The notes below the pieces were generated by a model. That model did no database searches and was not told where the DNA came from. It worked only from the letters and a program-made list of their open reading frames with translations. Of a DNA stretch of 64,000 nucleotides, positions 7,620 to 16,034 are shown in pieces. The position numbers and the translations under genes are program-made. Position 1 is the first letter of the stretch; every line of letters begins with the position of its first letter. The DNA is from an uncultured Siphonobacter sp. (GTDB lineage Bacteria; Bacteroidota; Bacteroidia; Cytophagales; Spirosomataceae), in NCBI GenBank assembly GCA_913775095.1, contig CAJYIW010000024.1:1-64000 (forward strand), in the 5' to 3' direction.

Positions 7620-8746
7620 CATTTCATTTTATACACTTCGCTTCCAGCCAGTAAAAAACACCCTAAGCCATAATCCTCGAAATCAGGTTTGCTGCTGACC
7701 GTTACGGGTTGGCCGTCTTTGGGCTCTTTACCCGTTCCCTGCACGTATCCCAGGAACCCATTGGGCTGAACGGATTCCTTTACCAGAGCATTCCAGGCTT
7801 TCAATACTACCGGACGATAGGTTTTGGCTGAAATAATACCCTGATTAATGCCCCAGGCCATACCATAAACGAACAGAGAGGTGCCCGTAGCTTCTTTTCC
7901 ACCGTAGTTAGCAGGGTCGTGAAGGCTGGCGTTCCAGAAGCCATCCGTGCGTTGGATTCTGGGCAGAGCACTCAGCATATCCACCAGCATTTTCTGGTAC
8001 TCCTCGCGGTGCGGAGCATCTTTAGGCATGATTTGCAACACCCGAACCATTGCTGCCACAACCCAGCCATTTCCACGCGACCAGTAGCAATCTTCGCCGT
8101 TCGGCTCTTTATAAGGGGGTACGAAATCCTTATCCCGCCACCAGAGCTTATCTTCCGGGTTATACAGTCCCTTCCCTCCTTCTTCGTCTCTGGAATGTTT
8201 ATACATTTCGTACATCCGCTCGTAATACGCCGGGTTATCCGTCATTTGGCCTAGTTTCGCGAATACGGGCATGGCCATCTGAATGGCATCAATCCAGGTC
8301 CAGTCGCTTACCTTCGACGTCGCCATCATGCTATCAATACTGGCTTTGATGTCATGCATGCATTCCTTCCTCGAAGGATTCATTTCGTACAAGGCCAGAT
8401 ACGTCTGACCACAGCACTGGTTATCGGCATTTCGGGTTTTGATACCGCCGCGAAGCCCCCATTTATGCGATTCTCCCCAGGCATAGGCGTAGTCCAGATA
8501 CTCTTTTTTCTTATCAATGTCGTGCAAGGCCAGCAGTCCTTCGTAATACACCGCCCGCGTCCAGATGTTGCTGGGACGGGCAATGTTGGTTACAATTTCT
8601 TTACCCGTATCCGGCCATTTTTGCATGAAGTAGGCATTGGCCCGCTGCATGGGTTCGAGGATATCCTTGGTTTTCGAAAGCTTCTGGGCCTGTACGCTGG
8701 TACTCAAGACCAACAAACCAATCATGGTCAGGAATCTTTTCTTCAT
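7619..8746 (-). CDS. GH105 unsaturated rhamnogalacturonyl hydrolase
   Basis: A 375-residue secreted glycoside hydrolase of family GH105 (YteR/YesR type), which removes the unsaturated uronic acid left at the non-reducing end of pectin fragments by lyases. A signal peptide (KKRFLTMIGLLVLSTSVQA) comes first; then an (alpha/alpha)6 barrel with family landmarks such as WTWIDAIQMAMP (catalytic Asp), YWSRGNGWVVAAM and the C-terminal EDYGLGCFLLA. I chose ATG 8746 over an upstream TTG at 8752. It is the last gene of a minus-strand set with two SGNH esterases, which points to rhamnogalacturonan I as substrate; that assignment is inference from family and context. Confidence 0.9.
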   Translation of the reverse strand: MKKRFLTMIGLLVLSTSVQAQKLSKTKDILEPMQRANAYFMQKWPDTGKEIVTNIARPSNIWTRAVYYEGLLALHDIDKKKEYLDYAYAWGESHKWGLRGGIKTRNADNQCCGQTYLALYEMNPSRKECMHDIKASIDSMMATSKVSDWTWIDAIQMAMPVFAKLGQMTDNPAYYERMYEMYKHSRDEEGGKGLYNPEDKLWWRDKDFVPPYKEPNGEDCYWSRGNGWVVAAMVRVLQIMPKDAPHREEYQKMLVDMLSALPRIQRTDGFWNASLHDPANYGGKEATGTSLFVYGMAWGINQGIISAKTYRPVVLKAWNALVKESVQPNGFLGYVQGTGKEPKDGQPVTVSSKPDFEDYGLGCFLLAGSEVYKMK

Positions 8747-8800
8747 TATCAATACGTTTAGAATAAGACAGTAATCGTAATAGGCTTACCTGTAGGTTTA

Positions 8801-9589
8801 TTATTTTTTACGCAGGAATTTATTCAGTTTCAGACCTTTGGTCGCTTTTATGCCTTCTACCACGGAAGCCGCATTCAGCCGGGCTCCTTCCAGTGAAGTA
8901 TGCGTATGGTCAATTTCAGTAAAGTATTCCTTCGTTACTTTTTCCGGACCTGCTTCTTCGTACTGTTTCGCTATCATTTCATTCAGATCAATGAATTTTG
9001 CTCCGGTCTGTTCAGCCATTTGCCGGGCCCAAAGACCATAGTCTGAAGACCCACGGATAACTTTTCCGTCCTTCCAGTTATTACGTGGCACCAGCGACAG
9101 CACTACCGGAGTGGCCCCTTTCGCCTGAGCTTCAGTAATGTATTTTTTCATGTACCAGCCGTAGGTGTGCACCGTTTCGGGCCGTTTCTGAATGGGGTTA
9201 TAAATGTCTTTAGTCTCCTCTCCAATGCCCCGAATACTTCCCCGGGCACGGGCGGTATCATCCAGAGCACCCGCGTCGTTATGACCAAACTGCATCAGCA
9301 CATAATCGCCGGGCTGCAAACGGGCTATGATTTTCTCCCAGCGTCCTTCGGTGTGAAAAGTCCGGCTGGAGCGGCCACCAATGGCGTGATTCTCCAGGTG
9401 AATACGGGTAGTATCAAAAAATTCCGGCAGGAAATGTCCCCAGCCCCAAAGGCCTTTTTCTCCCTTATCCGAGCCATTTTTTACGGTAGAATCTCCGATC
9501 AGATAGACCGTAGGTTTTTGTCTGGGTCGGGCCGCTAATGCCAGGCTCACCACTAGAGCCAAAAGCAGGAATTGTTTCAGTTTTTGCAT
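8801..9589 (-). CDS. Rhamnogalacturonan acetylesterase-like SGNH hydrolase (CE12 type)
   Basis: A 262-residue secreted SGNH/GDSL esterase, likely removing acetyl groups from rhamnogalacturonan. It carries the four blocks: GDSTVKNG (Ser nucleophile) near residue 34, GGRSSRTF, FGHNDAG, and DHTHTS with the catalytic Asp-x-x-His near residue 230. The signal peptide is MQKLKQFLLLALVVSLALAA. I chose ATG 9589; an open frame extends 23 codons further but runs back through a tRNA-like T-arm remnant and has no good start signal. It sits between the GH105 gene and a second SGNH gene on the same strand. Confidence 0.88.
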   Translation of the reverse strand: MQKLKQFLLLALVVSLALAARPRQKPTVYLIGDSTVKNGSDKGEKGLWGWGHFLPEFFDTTRIHLENHAIGGRSSRTFHTEGRWEKIIARLQPGDYVLMQFGHNDAGALDDTARARGSIRGIGEETKDIYNPIQKRPETVHTYGWYMKKYITEAQAKGATPVVLSLVPRNNWKDGKVIRGSSDYGLWARQMAEQTGAKFIDLNEMIAKQYEEAGPEKVTKEYFTEIDHTHTSLEGARLNAASVVEGIKATKGLKLNKFLRKK

Positions 9590-9599
9590 AGAATCAGGT

Positions 9600-9633
9600 G
9601 GAGAGACGGAGGGATTCGAACCCTCGTCCAGTT
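9600..9633 (-). other. Isolated T-arm/acceptor remnant of a tRNA or tmRNA
   Basis: Read on the minus strand, this is TGGACGAGGG-TTCGAAT-CCCTC followed by CGTCTCTCC. That is a perfect 5-bp T-stem (GAGGG/CCCTC) with a canonical TTCGAAT T-loop. The GGACGAGGGTTC lead-in is like the 3' end of Bacteroidota tmRNA (from memory of that family). No complementary 5' acceptor or D-arm exists upstream; that space is occupied by the end of the neighbouring esterase gene. It is therefore a fragment, not a functional gene, and may mark an old integration or rearrangement point. Confidence 0.6.
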
Positions 9634-9664
9634 TATTTATTCTCTGGTACTGCTTCATTACTGA

Positions 9665-10966
9665 TCAGTTACCGTCGGGCTTCACATTTTCAATGAATGG
9701 ACTGGCCGGAAATTTCCATTTTTCAGCCAGCGGCGGATGAGCCGGGTCAAAAACGGGTAAGTCTTCCCGCAGTTCTTTCACCAGATCCAGCTGAGCTGAT
9801 TTGATTCCCTGAACGATGCACTGAGCCAGTAAATAAGCTCCGTAGTTACTGAAATGGGTATCATCGTGAATATCTTTCGTTATGCCCGGCAAGCTTCCCG
9901 CCCTTACGTGCACAAAGGCCTTTTCAGATTCCTGCGGCCCCAGGGCTTCCCAAAGCGTTTTACTCATCGCATTCAGATCAATGAGTGGTACGTTTTCTTC
10001 CTTCGCGGTCTGACGCATGGCTTCGGGAAAATCACCCAGCGTATTGAGGATCTGTCCTTGGGCATCAAAATTTCTTCGATGCATGGACGTAACTAACACG
10101 GGCTTCACTCCTTTTTCGCGGGCTGCTGTAATGTATTGTTTCAATAACTCTTTATACCCAGCGAAAGGCTGTAAATCCTTCTGTTTCTGATCATTGTGAG
10201 CAAATTCGATGAAGAGGTAGTCATTGGGTTTGCTAATGCCCAGTATTTTCTCCAGTCGTCTCTCCGCCAGAAAACTCCGCAATGACTCACCCGATTCCGC
10301 GTGATTGGCGATGGCCACATGCTCAGGTTTGAAAAAACCGGGAATCATCTGCCCCCAGGCCGCATAAGGCTCCCGAGCCTGATCGACTACCGTTGAATTA
10401 CCAGCCAGAAAAATAGTTTTAGCCCTGGTATTCCGGCGAATTTCCAGAGCGGCTACTTTGGGTAAAACATCCGTAAATTCAAAAGTTAACTGGTTGTCCC
10501 AGTGGAAATATGCCCTTTCGCGGGGTTTCAAATGAACGGAATCCCGGTCCGAAATCCGGGCAGATTTAACATTAATAGTACACTCTTTCCAGATGAATTT
10601 GCGGGGTTTTGTTTCCACCTTTTCCAGCATCAGTCGTCGATTTTCGACCTTAACCGTGGTCACAGACGCGTCCTTTTCATCGCCCAGTAATACCTTCACG
10701 TCATAGTTACCTTCCGGAAGGGTTACCGAAAAAAAGAAGGGCTGGGAACTGGTCACGTAGTCCCGCAGGTAACGAACGGCGTAGAAACCCTGAATGGGTG
10801 AGCCGGGCAGAAATCCGTAGCCTCGTTCGGGCGTAAACAGCAGATCCGGGGTCACTTTGGTGTACCCGCGAGCCACCGGACCCGCTCCAAAATCAAAGCG
10901 ATACGACTGAGCCGAGGCCGTTCCCAGACCAAGAAAAAGAACGCCAGCGAGTGCGGAACGTAACAT
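9665..10966 (-). CDS. SGNH/GDSL hydrolase with N-terminal beta-sandwich domain (pectin acetylesterase-like)
   Basis: A 433-residue secreted esterase. After a signal peptide (LAGVLFLGLGTASA) comes a galactose-binding-like N-terminal domain (about residues 20-180) starting YRFDFGAGP, a pattern seen in two-domain rhamnogalacturonan acetylesterases. The SGNH domain follows, with LAGNSTVVD (Ser block), AESGESLRSF, FAHNDQ and DDTHFSNYG (Asp/His). The first block reads GNST rather than GDST, the usual variant in this subgroup. I chose ATG 10966; a GTG lies 21 bases upstream. It is the first gene of the minus-strand esterase-esterase-GH105 set. Confidence 0.85.
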   Translation of the reverse strand: MLRSALAGVLFLGLGTASAQSYRFDFGAGPVARGYTKVTPDLLFTPERGYGFLPGSPIQGFYAVRYLRDYVTSSQPFFFSVTLPEGNYDVKVLLGDEKDASVTTVKVENRRLMLEKVETKPRKFIWKECTINVKSARISDRDSVHLKPRERAYFHWDNQLTFEFTDVLPKVAALEIRRNTRAKTIFLAGNSTVVDQAREPYAAWGQMIPGFFKPEHVAIANHAESGESLRSFLAERRLEKILGISKPNDYLFIEFAHNDQKQKDLQPFAGYKELLKQYITAAREKGVKPVLVTSMHRRNFDAQGQILNTLGDFPEAMRQTAKEENVPLIDLNAMSKTLWEALGPQESEKAFVHVRAGSLPGITKDIHDDTHFSNYGAYLLAQCIVQGIKSAQLDLVKELREDLPVFDPAHPPLAEKWKFPASPFIENVKPDGN

Positions 10967-11084
10967 AGATTTTTCGGTAAAAGACACAATGGTAGGAAAA
11001 ATAAGGGTTTGCCAGCAACCCGTACTATCAGGGCTTTGATTTTAATTAACCGCGTATGTTTTATTAAATGACCCGTGCCCAAGA

Positions 11085-11116
11085 AAAAAGCCCTAATCTT
11101 TCGACTAAGGCTTTTC
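11085..11116 (-). terminator. Terminator after the GNAT gene
   Basis: On the minus strand AGCCTTAG pairs with CTAGGGCT-like sequence around TCGAAAGA and is followed by a run of six T. It sits directly after the stop codon of the acetyltransferase gene and insulates the esterase set. Confidence 0.75.
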
Positions 11117-11117
11117 T

Positions 11118-11567
11118 TTATAAATCAAAATGGCAGTTGATCCACTCCCCATCCAGTTTGGCTCCGAATTTTTTGTAGAATTCAATGGAAGGTTCATTCC
11201 AGTCGAGCACCTGCCACATTAAACCGGAACATTCGGTTTGCCGGGCTTCCTCTACCGTGACTTCCAGCAAACGTTTGCCCAGGCCATAGCCCCGGAAGGC
11301 TTCCTTTATAATCAAATCTTCCAGGTATAATCGTTTGCCTTTCCAGGTAGAATATCGGTAATAATACAAAGACATTCCAACGACCTCGCCTTTCACTTCG
11401 GCGACGATGGTTCCGTACAATGGGTTTTCCCCGAAGCCATCTTTCAGTAGTTGTTCCGGCGTGTTTATTACTTCGTGTAACGCTTTTTCATATTCGGCCA
11501 ATTCTATAATTAACTGATAAATGGAAGGAACATCTTCAGGCGTTGCCTTTCTGATTACTGTACTCAT
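11118..11567 (-). CDS. GNAT family N-acetyltransferase (diamine/spermidine acetyltransferase-like)
   Basis: A 149-residue GNAT enzyme that transfers acetyl from acetyl-CoA to an amine. The acetyl-CoA loop is seen as FRGYGLGKRLL (about residues 90-100), preceded by LYLEDLIIKE and followed by WNEPSIEFYKKFGA. The overall sequence resembles the SAT1-like branch, so polyamine or thialysine-type amines are plausible substrates, but this is family-level inference. It is a single gene with its own terminator. Confidence 0.85.
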   Translation of the reverse strand: MSTVIRKATPEDVPSIYQLIIELAEYEKALHEVINTPEQLLKDGFGENPLYGTIVAEVKGEVVGMSLYYYRYSTWKGKRLYLEDLIIKEAFRGYGLGKRLLEVTVEEARQTECSGLMWQVLDWNEPSIEFYKKFGAKLDGEWINCHFDL

Positions 11568-11569
11568 GA

Positions 11570-11895
11570 GCGAAGTTTCTGAGTTTAGTGTTTTATGTTT
11601 TGAGTGATCGTTTCGCCGTGGTTGGTGTCTTCTCCATAGGCAGAAGAATGTACTCCCGGTTATTTCCCCGGATTAGCATCCGGGGCTATTCTAATTGAAC
11701 CCTGCTGGGGTTATCTTTTCATGTATAAACCTCTCGCCATGGTTGGTGAAAACACCAACCACTTTACCATGAACGGGGGAATGTAATCCCGGTCACAACC
11801 CCGGATTGTCATCCGGGACTATTCAGATTCAACCCCGATGGGGTTCTTACCTTCAGTTCCAAACGGCTCCTCTATCTTTACGGGTTTTATTTATC
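11570..11895. repeat. Intergenic REP-like palindromes, two families
   Basis: This gap holds a GGTTGGTG-n4-CACCAACC palindrome (11738-11761), a partial copy near 11625, and CCCCGGAT-n4-ATCCGGGG hairpins (11666-11685 and about 11802-11819). Each CCCCGG hairpin is followed by CTATTC and then an AACCCCGATGGGGTT-type palindrome. From there a stretch of about 60 bp ending TTTACGGGTTTT leads into the ACAACTG array. The same order recurs at 57057-57155. I see no gene. Confidence 0.85.
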
Positions 11896-11955
11896 CAACT
11901 GACAACTGACAACTGACAACTGACAACTGACAACTGACAACTGACAACTGACAAC
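11896..11955. repeat. (ACAACTG)n heptamer array, about 8 copies
   Basis: Second copy of the heptamer array on the same strand as the one at the window start. It ends 5 bp from the rluD stop codon, so the rluD transcript would run straight into its complement. Confidence 0.95.
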
Positions 11956-11959
11956 TCAC

Positions 11960-12982
11960 TTAGACCTGGCTATACGCTTCCCATTTATCCATCACTGCTT
12001 TGATGTCAGGAGACAATTCGGAATCAAACTGAAGCCATTCTTTGGTTTTAGGATGCTCGAACCCGATGGATTTAGCGTGCAGAGCCTGTCTTGGACACAG
12101 AGCAAAGCAGTTTTCAACGAACTGACGATACTTGGTAAAGACCGTTCCTTTCACAATCCGATCTCCTCCGTACATGGCATCGTTAAACAATGGATGCCCC
12201 AGGTATCGCATGTGGGCCCGAATCTGATGGGTACGTCCGGTTTCCAGATTGCACTGCACCAGACTTACGTACTTCAGATTTTTCAGCACTTTATAGTGAG
12301 TGATGGCGTGTTTTCCATATTCACCATCGGGGAAAACGTCCATGACCTTACGATCCCGGGAACTGCGGCCAATGTGTCCCTCAATGGTTCCACTTTCTTC
12401 TTTGGGTTCCCCCCAGACCAGGGCGTAATACGTACGTTCAATGGTATGCTCAAAAAACTGACGGGCCAGATGACTCATGGCGTAATCGTTTTTGGCTACC
12501 ACCATTAAGCCTGAAGTATCCTTATCAATGCGATGCACCAGCCCCGGACGTATCTCACCATTCCGGCCCGTCGGTAAATGCTGAAAGTGATAAATCAGGG
12601 CATTCACCAGCGTACCGTCCCAGTTACCATAGGCTGGATGCACAACCATACCTGCCGGTTTATACAGCACCAGCAAGTCATCGTCTTCATAGCGAATATC
12701 CAGGGGAATGTTCTGGGCAATCAATTCCGTTTCAGCCCGGGGCGGCTGGGGCAGGGAAATAACGATTTCGTCGAGCGGTTTTACTTTGTAACTGGCTTTA
12801 ACGGCTTTGCCATTTACTTTTACGCCCTCGGTTTCAATACCCGCCTGAATTTTGGAGCGGGTGGCATTCGGAATTTTTTCGGTTAAAAACTGATCAATTC
12901 GTGCCAGTTTCTGACCCGCATCCACTAAAATCCGGTGGTGTTCAAATAATTCGTCTTCTAATTCTTCTGCTTCTGTATTCAT
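11960..12982 (-). CDS. rluD: 23S rRNA pseudouridine synthase RluD-like
   Basis: A 340-residue RluA-family pseudouridine synthase. It has an N-terminal S4 RNA-binding domain (about residues 22-80) and the catalytic domain with HRIDKDTSGLMVVAK (catalytic Asp in RIDKDTSG, near residue 150) and the RTHQIRAHM segment. RluD makes the pseudouridines in helix 69 of 23S rRNA; the S4 domain and length favour RluD over RluA. A terminator upstream separates it from the coiled-coil gene, so it probably has its own promoter. Confidence 0.9.
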   Translation of the reverse strand: MNTEAEELEDELFEHHRILVDAGQKLARIDQFLTEKIPNATRSKIQAGIETEGVKVNGKAVKASYKVKPLDEIVISLPQPPRAETELIAQNIPLDIRYEDDDLLVLYKPAGMVVHPAYGNWDGTLVNALIYHFQHLPTGRNGEIRPGLVHRIDKDTSGLMVVAKNDYAMSHLARQFFEHTIERTYYALVWGEPKEESGTIEGHIGRSSRDRKVMDVFPDGEYGKHAITHYKVLKNLKYVSLVQCNLETGRTHQIRAHMRYLGHPLFNDAMYGGDRIVKGTVFTKYRQFVENCFALCPRQALHAKSIGFEHPKTKEWLQFDSELSPDIKAVMDKWEAYSQV

Positions 12983-13002
12983 ACGTTACAGGTATTGTTA
13001 AA

Positions 13003-13033
13003 ACAAAACCCCACCTTCTGTAAAGGTGGGGAT
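13003..13033 (-). terminator. Terminator after the coiled-coil gene
   Basis: CCCCACCTT (13009-13017) and AAGGTGGGG (13023-13031) pair perfectly; on the minus strand the stem is followed by TTTTGTTTT. Confidence 0.9.
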
Positions 13034-13061
13034 GTTTATTACTATCAGGAAAGAGCATTAT

Positions 13062-13598
13062 CTAATGCCCATTACGTGATTGCAAGAGTGTTATAACGGT
13101 ATCCATTTTTCCGGATAACCCATCAAACTTATGATTCATATCGTTCACCTGATTTGATAATGTATCCATACGATCAGATAAGACCTCTACCCGATTAGAC
13201 AAGCCGTCCACCCGATCAGATAAACTATTCATTCGAATAGATAAAATGTCTACCCGGTCAGTTACGACATCCATCCGACTAGATAACCCATCCACCCGAT
13301 CAGCTATGGTATCCATCCGATCAGATAACCCATCCACCCGATCAGCTATGGTATCCATCCGACTAGATAGCCCATCCACCCGGTCAGTTAAACGACTAAC
13401 TCTTGAATTGAGTTCTGCTTGACCAATGACCAGTTGATGTTGACCTGCTTCGAGGCGATCCAATCGATTTTCTACCCGATCAAATCGCCGGCTCATGTCA
13501 GTAGTTAACTGACCTAAACCATTGGCAATGGTCTCTATCTGCTTCATGTGATCCACAGTCAAATTTTCCAGCTGTTCTACTCTTTGTTCTAAAAACAT
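13062..13598 (-). CDS. Repetitive coiled-coil protein, unknown function
   Basis: A 178-residue hydrophilic protein with no signal peptide or membrane segment. Almost its whole length is one long coiled coil: 7-residue periodicity with a recurring DRVDGLSxRMDTIA-type 14-residue unit from about residue 65 to 150. The DNA here is also repetitive, with 42-bp units copied almost exactly at 13270-13400. The number of units is likely to vary between strains because the copies can recombine in frame. Similar DRVDxLS repeats occur in phage tail-fibre-type and DUF1640-like proteins, but I cannot assign a function. Confidence 0.75.
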   Translation of the reverse strand: MFLEQRVEQLENLTVDHMKQIETIANGLGQLTTDMSRRFDRVENRLDRLEAGQHQLVIGQAELNSRVSRLTDRVDGLSSRMDTIADRVDGLSDRMDTIADRVDGLSSRMDVVTDRVDILSIRMNSLSDRVDGLSNRVEVLSDRMDTLSNQVNDMNHKFDGLSGKMDTVITLLQSRNGH

Positions 13599-13677
13599 GA
13601 AATTCCGATTACGTTACACATTCATTACTGACGGTATATGCTATAAATCGGGCGGTACAATTTGACTGATCAATTAA

Positions 13678-15141
13678 TTATCCTACACTTCCTTCCAGAC
13701 TGATTTCAAGCAGCTTCTGGGCTTCTACGGCAAACTCCATCGGAAGCTGGTTCAGTACTTCTTTTGCATAACCGTTTACGATCAGGGCAACGGCTGCTTC
13801 GGAGGGGATACCCCGCTGGTTACAGTAGAACAACTGGTCTTCACCAATTTTTGAAGTGGTTGCTTCGTGCTCTACCGTAGCGGTATTATTTTTAACTTCA
13901 ATGTAAGGGAACGTATGGGCTCCGCATTTATCGCCTAATAACAGGGAATCGCATTGGGAGAAGTTACGGGCGTTTTCAGCTCGTTTCATTACTTCCACTA
14001 ATCCACGGTACGAGTTCTGTGAACGTCCGGCGGAAATTCCTTTCGATACAATACGGGATTTCGTATTCTTCCCGATGTGAATCATTTTGGTTCCGGTATC
14101 GGCCTGCTGGTAGTTATTGGTTACTGCCACCGAATAGAATTCACCAATGGAGTTATCGCCTTTCAGGATGACGGAAGGATATTTCCAGGTAACCGCTGAA
14201 CCCGTTTCTACCTGAGTCCAGGAAATTTTAGAATTCGCCCCATCGCAGATGCCGCGTTTGGTTACGAAGTTATAAATTCCTCCTTTTCCTTCTTTATCGC
14301 CGGGATACCAGTTCTGTACGGTTGAGTATTTAATCTCAGCACTTTCCGCTGCGATCAATTCTACGACCGCCGCGTGTAACTGATTCTCATCCCGCATGGG
14401 AGCCGTACAACCTTCAAGGTAACTCACGTAACTTCCTTCGTCCGCTACGATCAGCGTGCGTTCAAACTGGCCCGTTCCGGCCGCGTTGATTCGGAAATAC
14501 GTAGAAAGCTCCATTGGGCAACGAACACCTTTGGGGATGTAGCAGAACGAACCATCCGAGAAGACGGCCGCATTCAGGGCAGCAAAAAAGTTATCTTTAG
14601 GAGAAACTACCGACCCAAGGTATTTCTTGATCAACTCCGGATGTTCCTGAATCGCTTCCGTCATGGAACAGAAGATGATTCCGCGTTCAGCCAGATCTTT
14701 TTTGAAAGTAGTCGCAATCGATACGGAGTCGATAACGGCATCCACCGCTACGCCCGACAGCCGCTCAACGCCTGCAATACGCTCCTGCTCTTTCAGGGAA
14801 ATACCCAGACGCTCGAACGTACGACGCAGTTCCGGATCAATATCGTCCAGCGATTCAACCGTTTTTTTCTGCTTGGGAGCCGAATAATACTTAACAGCCT
14901 GGTAATCTACTTTCTCGTAATGAACATTAGCCCACGCCGGTTCGGTCATTTCCAGCCACATGCGGTAGGCTTTCAATCGCCACTCCAGCATCCACTCGGG
15001 TTCATTCTTTTTTGCGGAAATAAAACGCACTATATCTTCACTAAGCCCCGCCGGAGCTTCGTCAGCTTCGATCAGGGTCTCAAACCCATATTTGTATTCG
15101 GAACTGGTGATTTCGTCTAGGATATCTGCTTCCTTCGCCAT
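13678..15141 (-). CDS. sufB: Fe-S cluster assembly scaffold SufB
   Basis: A 487-residue SufB, the scaffold of the SufBCD complex on which iron-sulfur clusters are built. It shows the [13 protein letters not shown] segment, the beta-helix core, and the C-terminal [13 protein letters not shown] stretch with the conserved Cys used for sulfur transfer. Length is normal. The partner genes sufC, sufD, sufS and sufE lie 30 kb away on the other strand, which is unusual because sufB normally starts the operon. It shares strand with an upstream Lrp/AsnC gene (71-bp gap). Confidence 0.96.
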   Translation of the reverse strand: MAKEADILDEITSSEYKYGFETLIEADEAPAGLSEDIVRFISAKKNEPEWMLEWRLKAYRMWLEMTEPAWANVHYEKVDYQAVKYYSAPKQKKTVESLDDIDPELRRTFERLGISLKEQERIAGVERLSGVAVDAVIDSVSIATTFKKDLAERGIIFCSMTEAIQEHPELIKKYLGSVVSPKDNFFAALNAAVFSDGSFCYIPKGVRCPMELSTYFRINAAGTGQFERTLIVADEGSYVSYLEGCTAPMRDENQLHAAVVELIAAESAEIKYSTVQNWYPGDKEGKGGIYNFVTKRGICDGANSKISWTQVETGSAVTWKYPSVILKGDNSIGEFYSVAVTNNYQQADTGTKMIHIGKNTKSRIVSKGISAGRSQNSYRGLVEVMKRAENARNFSQCDSLLLGDKCGAHTFPYIEVKNNTATVEHEATTSKIGEDQLFYCNQRGIPSEAAVALIVNGYAKEVLNQLPMEFAVEAQKLLEISLEGSVG

Positions 15142-15212
15142 ATTTGCTTGTCAGAGATTTATGCAAAAATATAACAAAACCTGCGGTGGAACGTTCAATG
15201 CGATGGATAAAT

Positions 15213-15692
15213 TTACCCATTCGTTGATTCAGCAAAGGGAACGGGCCTGGAAACACTCTCTTCCAGCGATATAAAGGTCTCGGTTCGCTGAATTCCACCT
15301 ACTTTCTGAATTTTATCGTGCAACACCTCCCGCAGGTGGGTGGTATCCCGGCAAACGATCTTGGCAAAAATGGAATAAATGCCCGTGGTATAATGAATAT
15401 TGACCACCTCGGGAATGGCCGCCAGTTTTTCCGCTACTTCGGCGTATAAAGAACTTTTATCCAGATAAATTCCCAGGAAAGCCGAAATGTCCCAGCCTAA
15501 TTTGGTGTGATCAATCATTAAGGTCGAACCCTTCACTATGCCCATCTGCTCCATTTTACGCATTCGGACGTGCACGGTTCCCCCGGAAACGAAGATTCTT
15601 TTCCCGATTTCGGTATAAGGCATGGTGGCATCCTGCATCAGTAGACCCAGAATCTTGAGGTCTACGTTATCAATCTCATAATTTTTATCCAT
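15213..15692 (-). CDS. Lrp/AsnC family transcriptional regulator
   Basis: A 159-residue regulator with an N-terminal winged helix-turn-helix (residues 8-55, VDLKILGLLMQDATMPYTEI then GGTVHVRMRKMEQMGI) and a C-terminal RAM/AsnC ligand-binding domain that usually forms octamers and senses amino acids. I chose ATG 15692; a TTG start 21 bases upstream is also open. It lies directly upstream of sufB and divergent from the tRNA-like RNA unit, so it might regulate either, but no operator can be pointed to. Confidence 0.85.
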   Translation of the reverse strand: MDKNYEIDNVDLKILGLLMQDATMPYTEIGKRIFVSGGTVHVRMRKMEQMGIVKGSTLMIDHTKLGWDISAFLGIYLDKSSLYAEVAEKLAAIPEVVNIHYTTGIYSIFAKIVCRDTTHLREVLHDKIQKVGGIQRTETFISLEESVSRPVPFAESTNG

Positions 15693-15779
15693 TGCTTTGG
15701 CGTTTCTATTCAAAATTAATCAATAATACAGACCTTTTATTAATAATATCGTAAATTTATTAAAATTTTTATACAACTC

Positions 15780-15811
15780 TTGCAAAACGTCTCTTCCCTG
15801 CATTACCTTTG
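15780..15811 (+). promoter_or_regulatory. Promoter of the tRNA-like RNA (TTG-N21-TACCTTTG)
   Basis: TTG at 15780-15782 and TACCTTTG at 15804-15811 are separated by 21 bp, within the range described for Bacteroidota -33/-7 promoters. Transcription would start near 15818, about 25 nt before the tRNA-like fold. Confidence 0.65.
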
Positions 15812-15842
15812 TATCATCAAACGCGATAACGCTGTTCCACAC

Positions 15843-15999
15843 TGTAGGGTGATGAAATTGGCAGCCATGCCCTCCTGTCTCGGGGGTGAAGAGTCCAGGA
15901 AAAAATCAGTATAAAGCCGGGCAAGTCCGACTGGGGTTGACCACCAAATTTTGTGCTGTATCTAACTGCTTCGTGGAGGTTCGAATCCTTCTCCTACAG
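15843..15999 (+). tRNA. tRNA-like RNA with an 88-nt variable arm (anticodon-like GUC)
   Basis: A complete cloverleaf can be drawn. Acceptor TGTAGGG (15843-15849) pairs with TCCTACA (15992-15998), next base G. The D-arm is ATG...CAT with T8, A14 and the GG of the D-loop. The anticodon arm is CCCTC-CTGTCTC-GGGGG (15870-15886) with T33 and triplet GTC. The T-arm is GGAGG-TTCGAAT-CCTTC (15975-15991). Between anticodon and T-arm lie 88 nt instead of 4-24. This insert closes on itself: GAAG-AGT (15888-15894) pairs with ACT-G-CTTC before the T-arm, and CAGT/ACTG plus CGG/CCG form an inner hairpin. The base after the anticodon is T, not the usual purine, so normal decoding is doubtful. CCA is not encoded. 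It has its own promoter and terminator. Confidence 0.7.
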
Positions 16000-16034
16000 C
16001 ATCTAAGTACCATTTGTTCCAATTCTTTTCCAGG

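Noticed and set aside
9600-9660. N-terminal extension of the CE12-type esterase (23 extra codons)
   Set aside because: The extension would run back through the T-arm remnant; the signal peptide starts cleanly at ATG 9589.
9600-9720. Complete tRNA or tmRNA gene on the minus strand
   Set aside because: No 5' acceptor, D-arm or anticodon arm can be found upstream; the space is coding sequence.
13062-13598. Phage tail-fibre gene as sign of a prophage
   Set aside because: Only a general similarity of coiled-coil repeats; no other phage gene lies nearby.
15887-15974. Group I or group II intron inside the tRNA-like gene
   Set aside because: The insert is only 88 nt, lies in the variable region rather than the anticodon loop, and none of the intron core elements (P, Q, R, S or domain V) is visible.
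15843-15999. Ordinary tRNA-Asp (GUC anticodon)
   Set aside because: The D-arm is of the Leu/Ser type, the variable region is far too long, the acceptor begins T-A, and position 37 is a pyrimidine.
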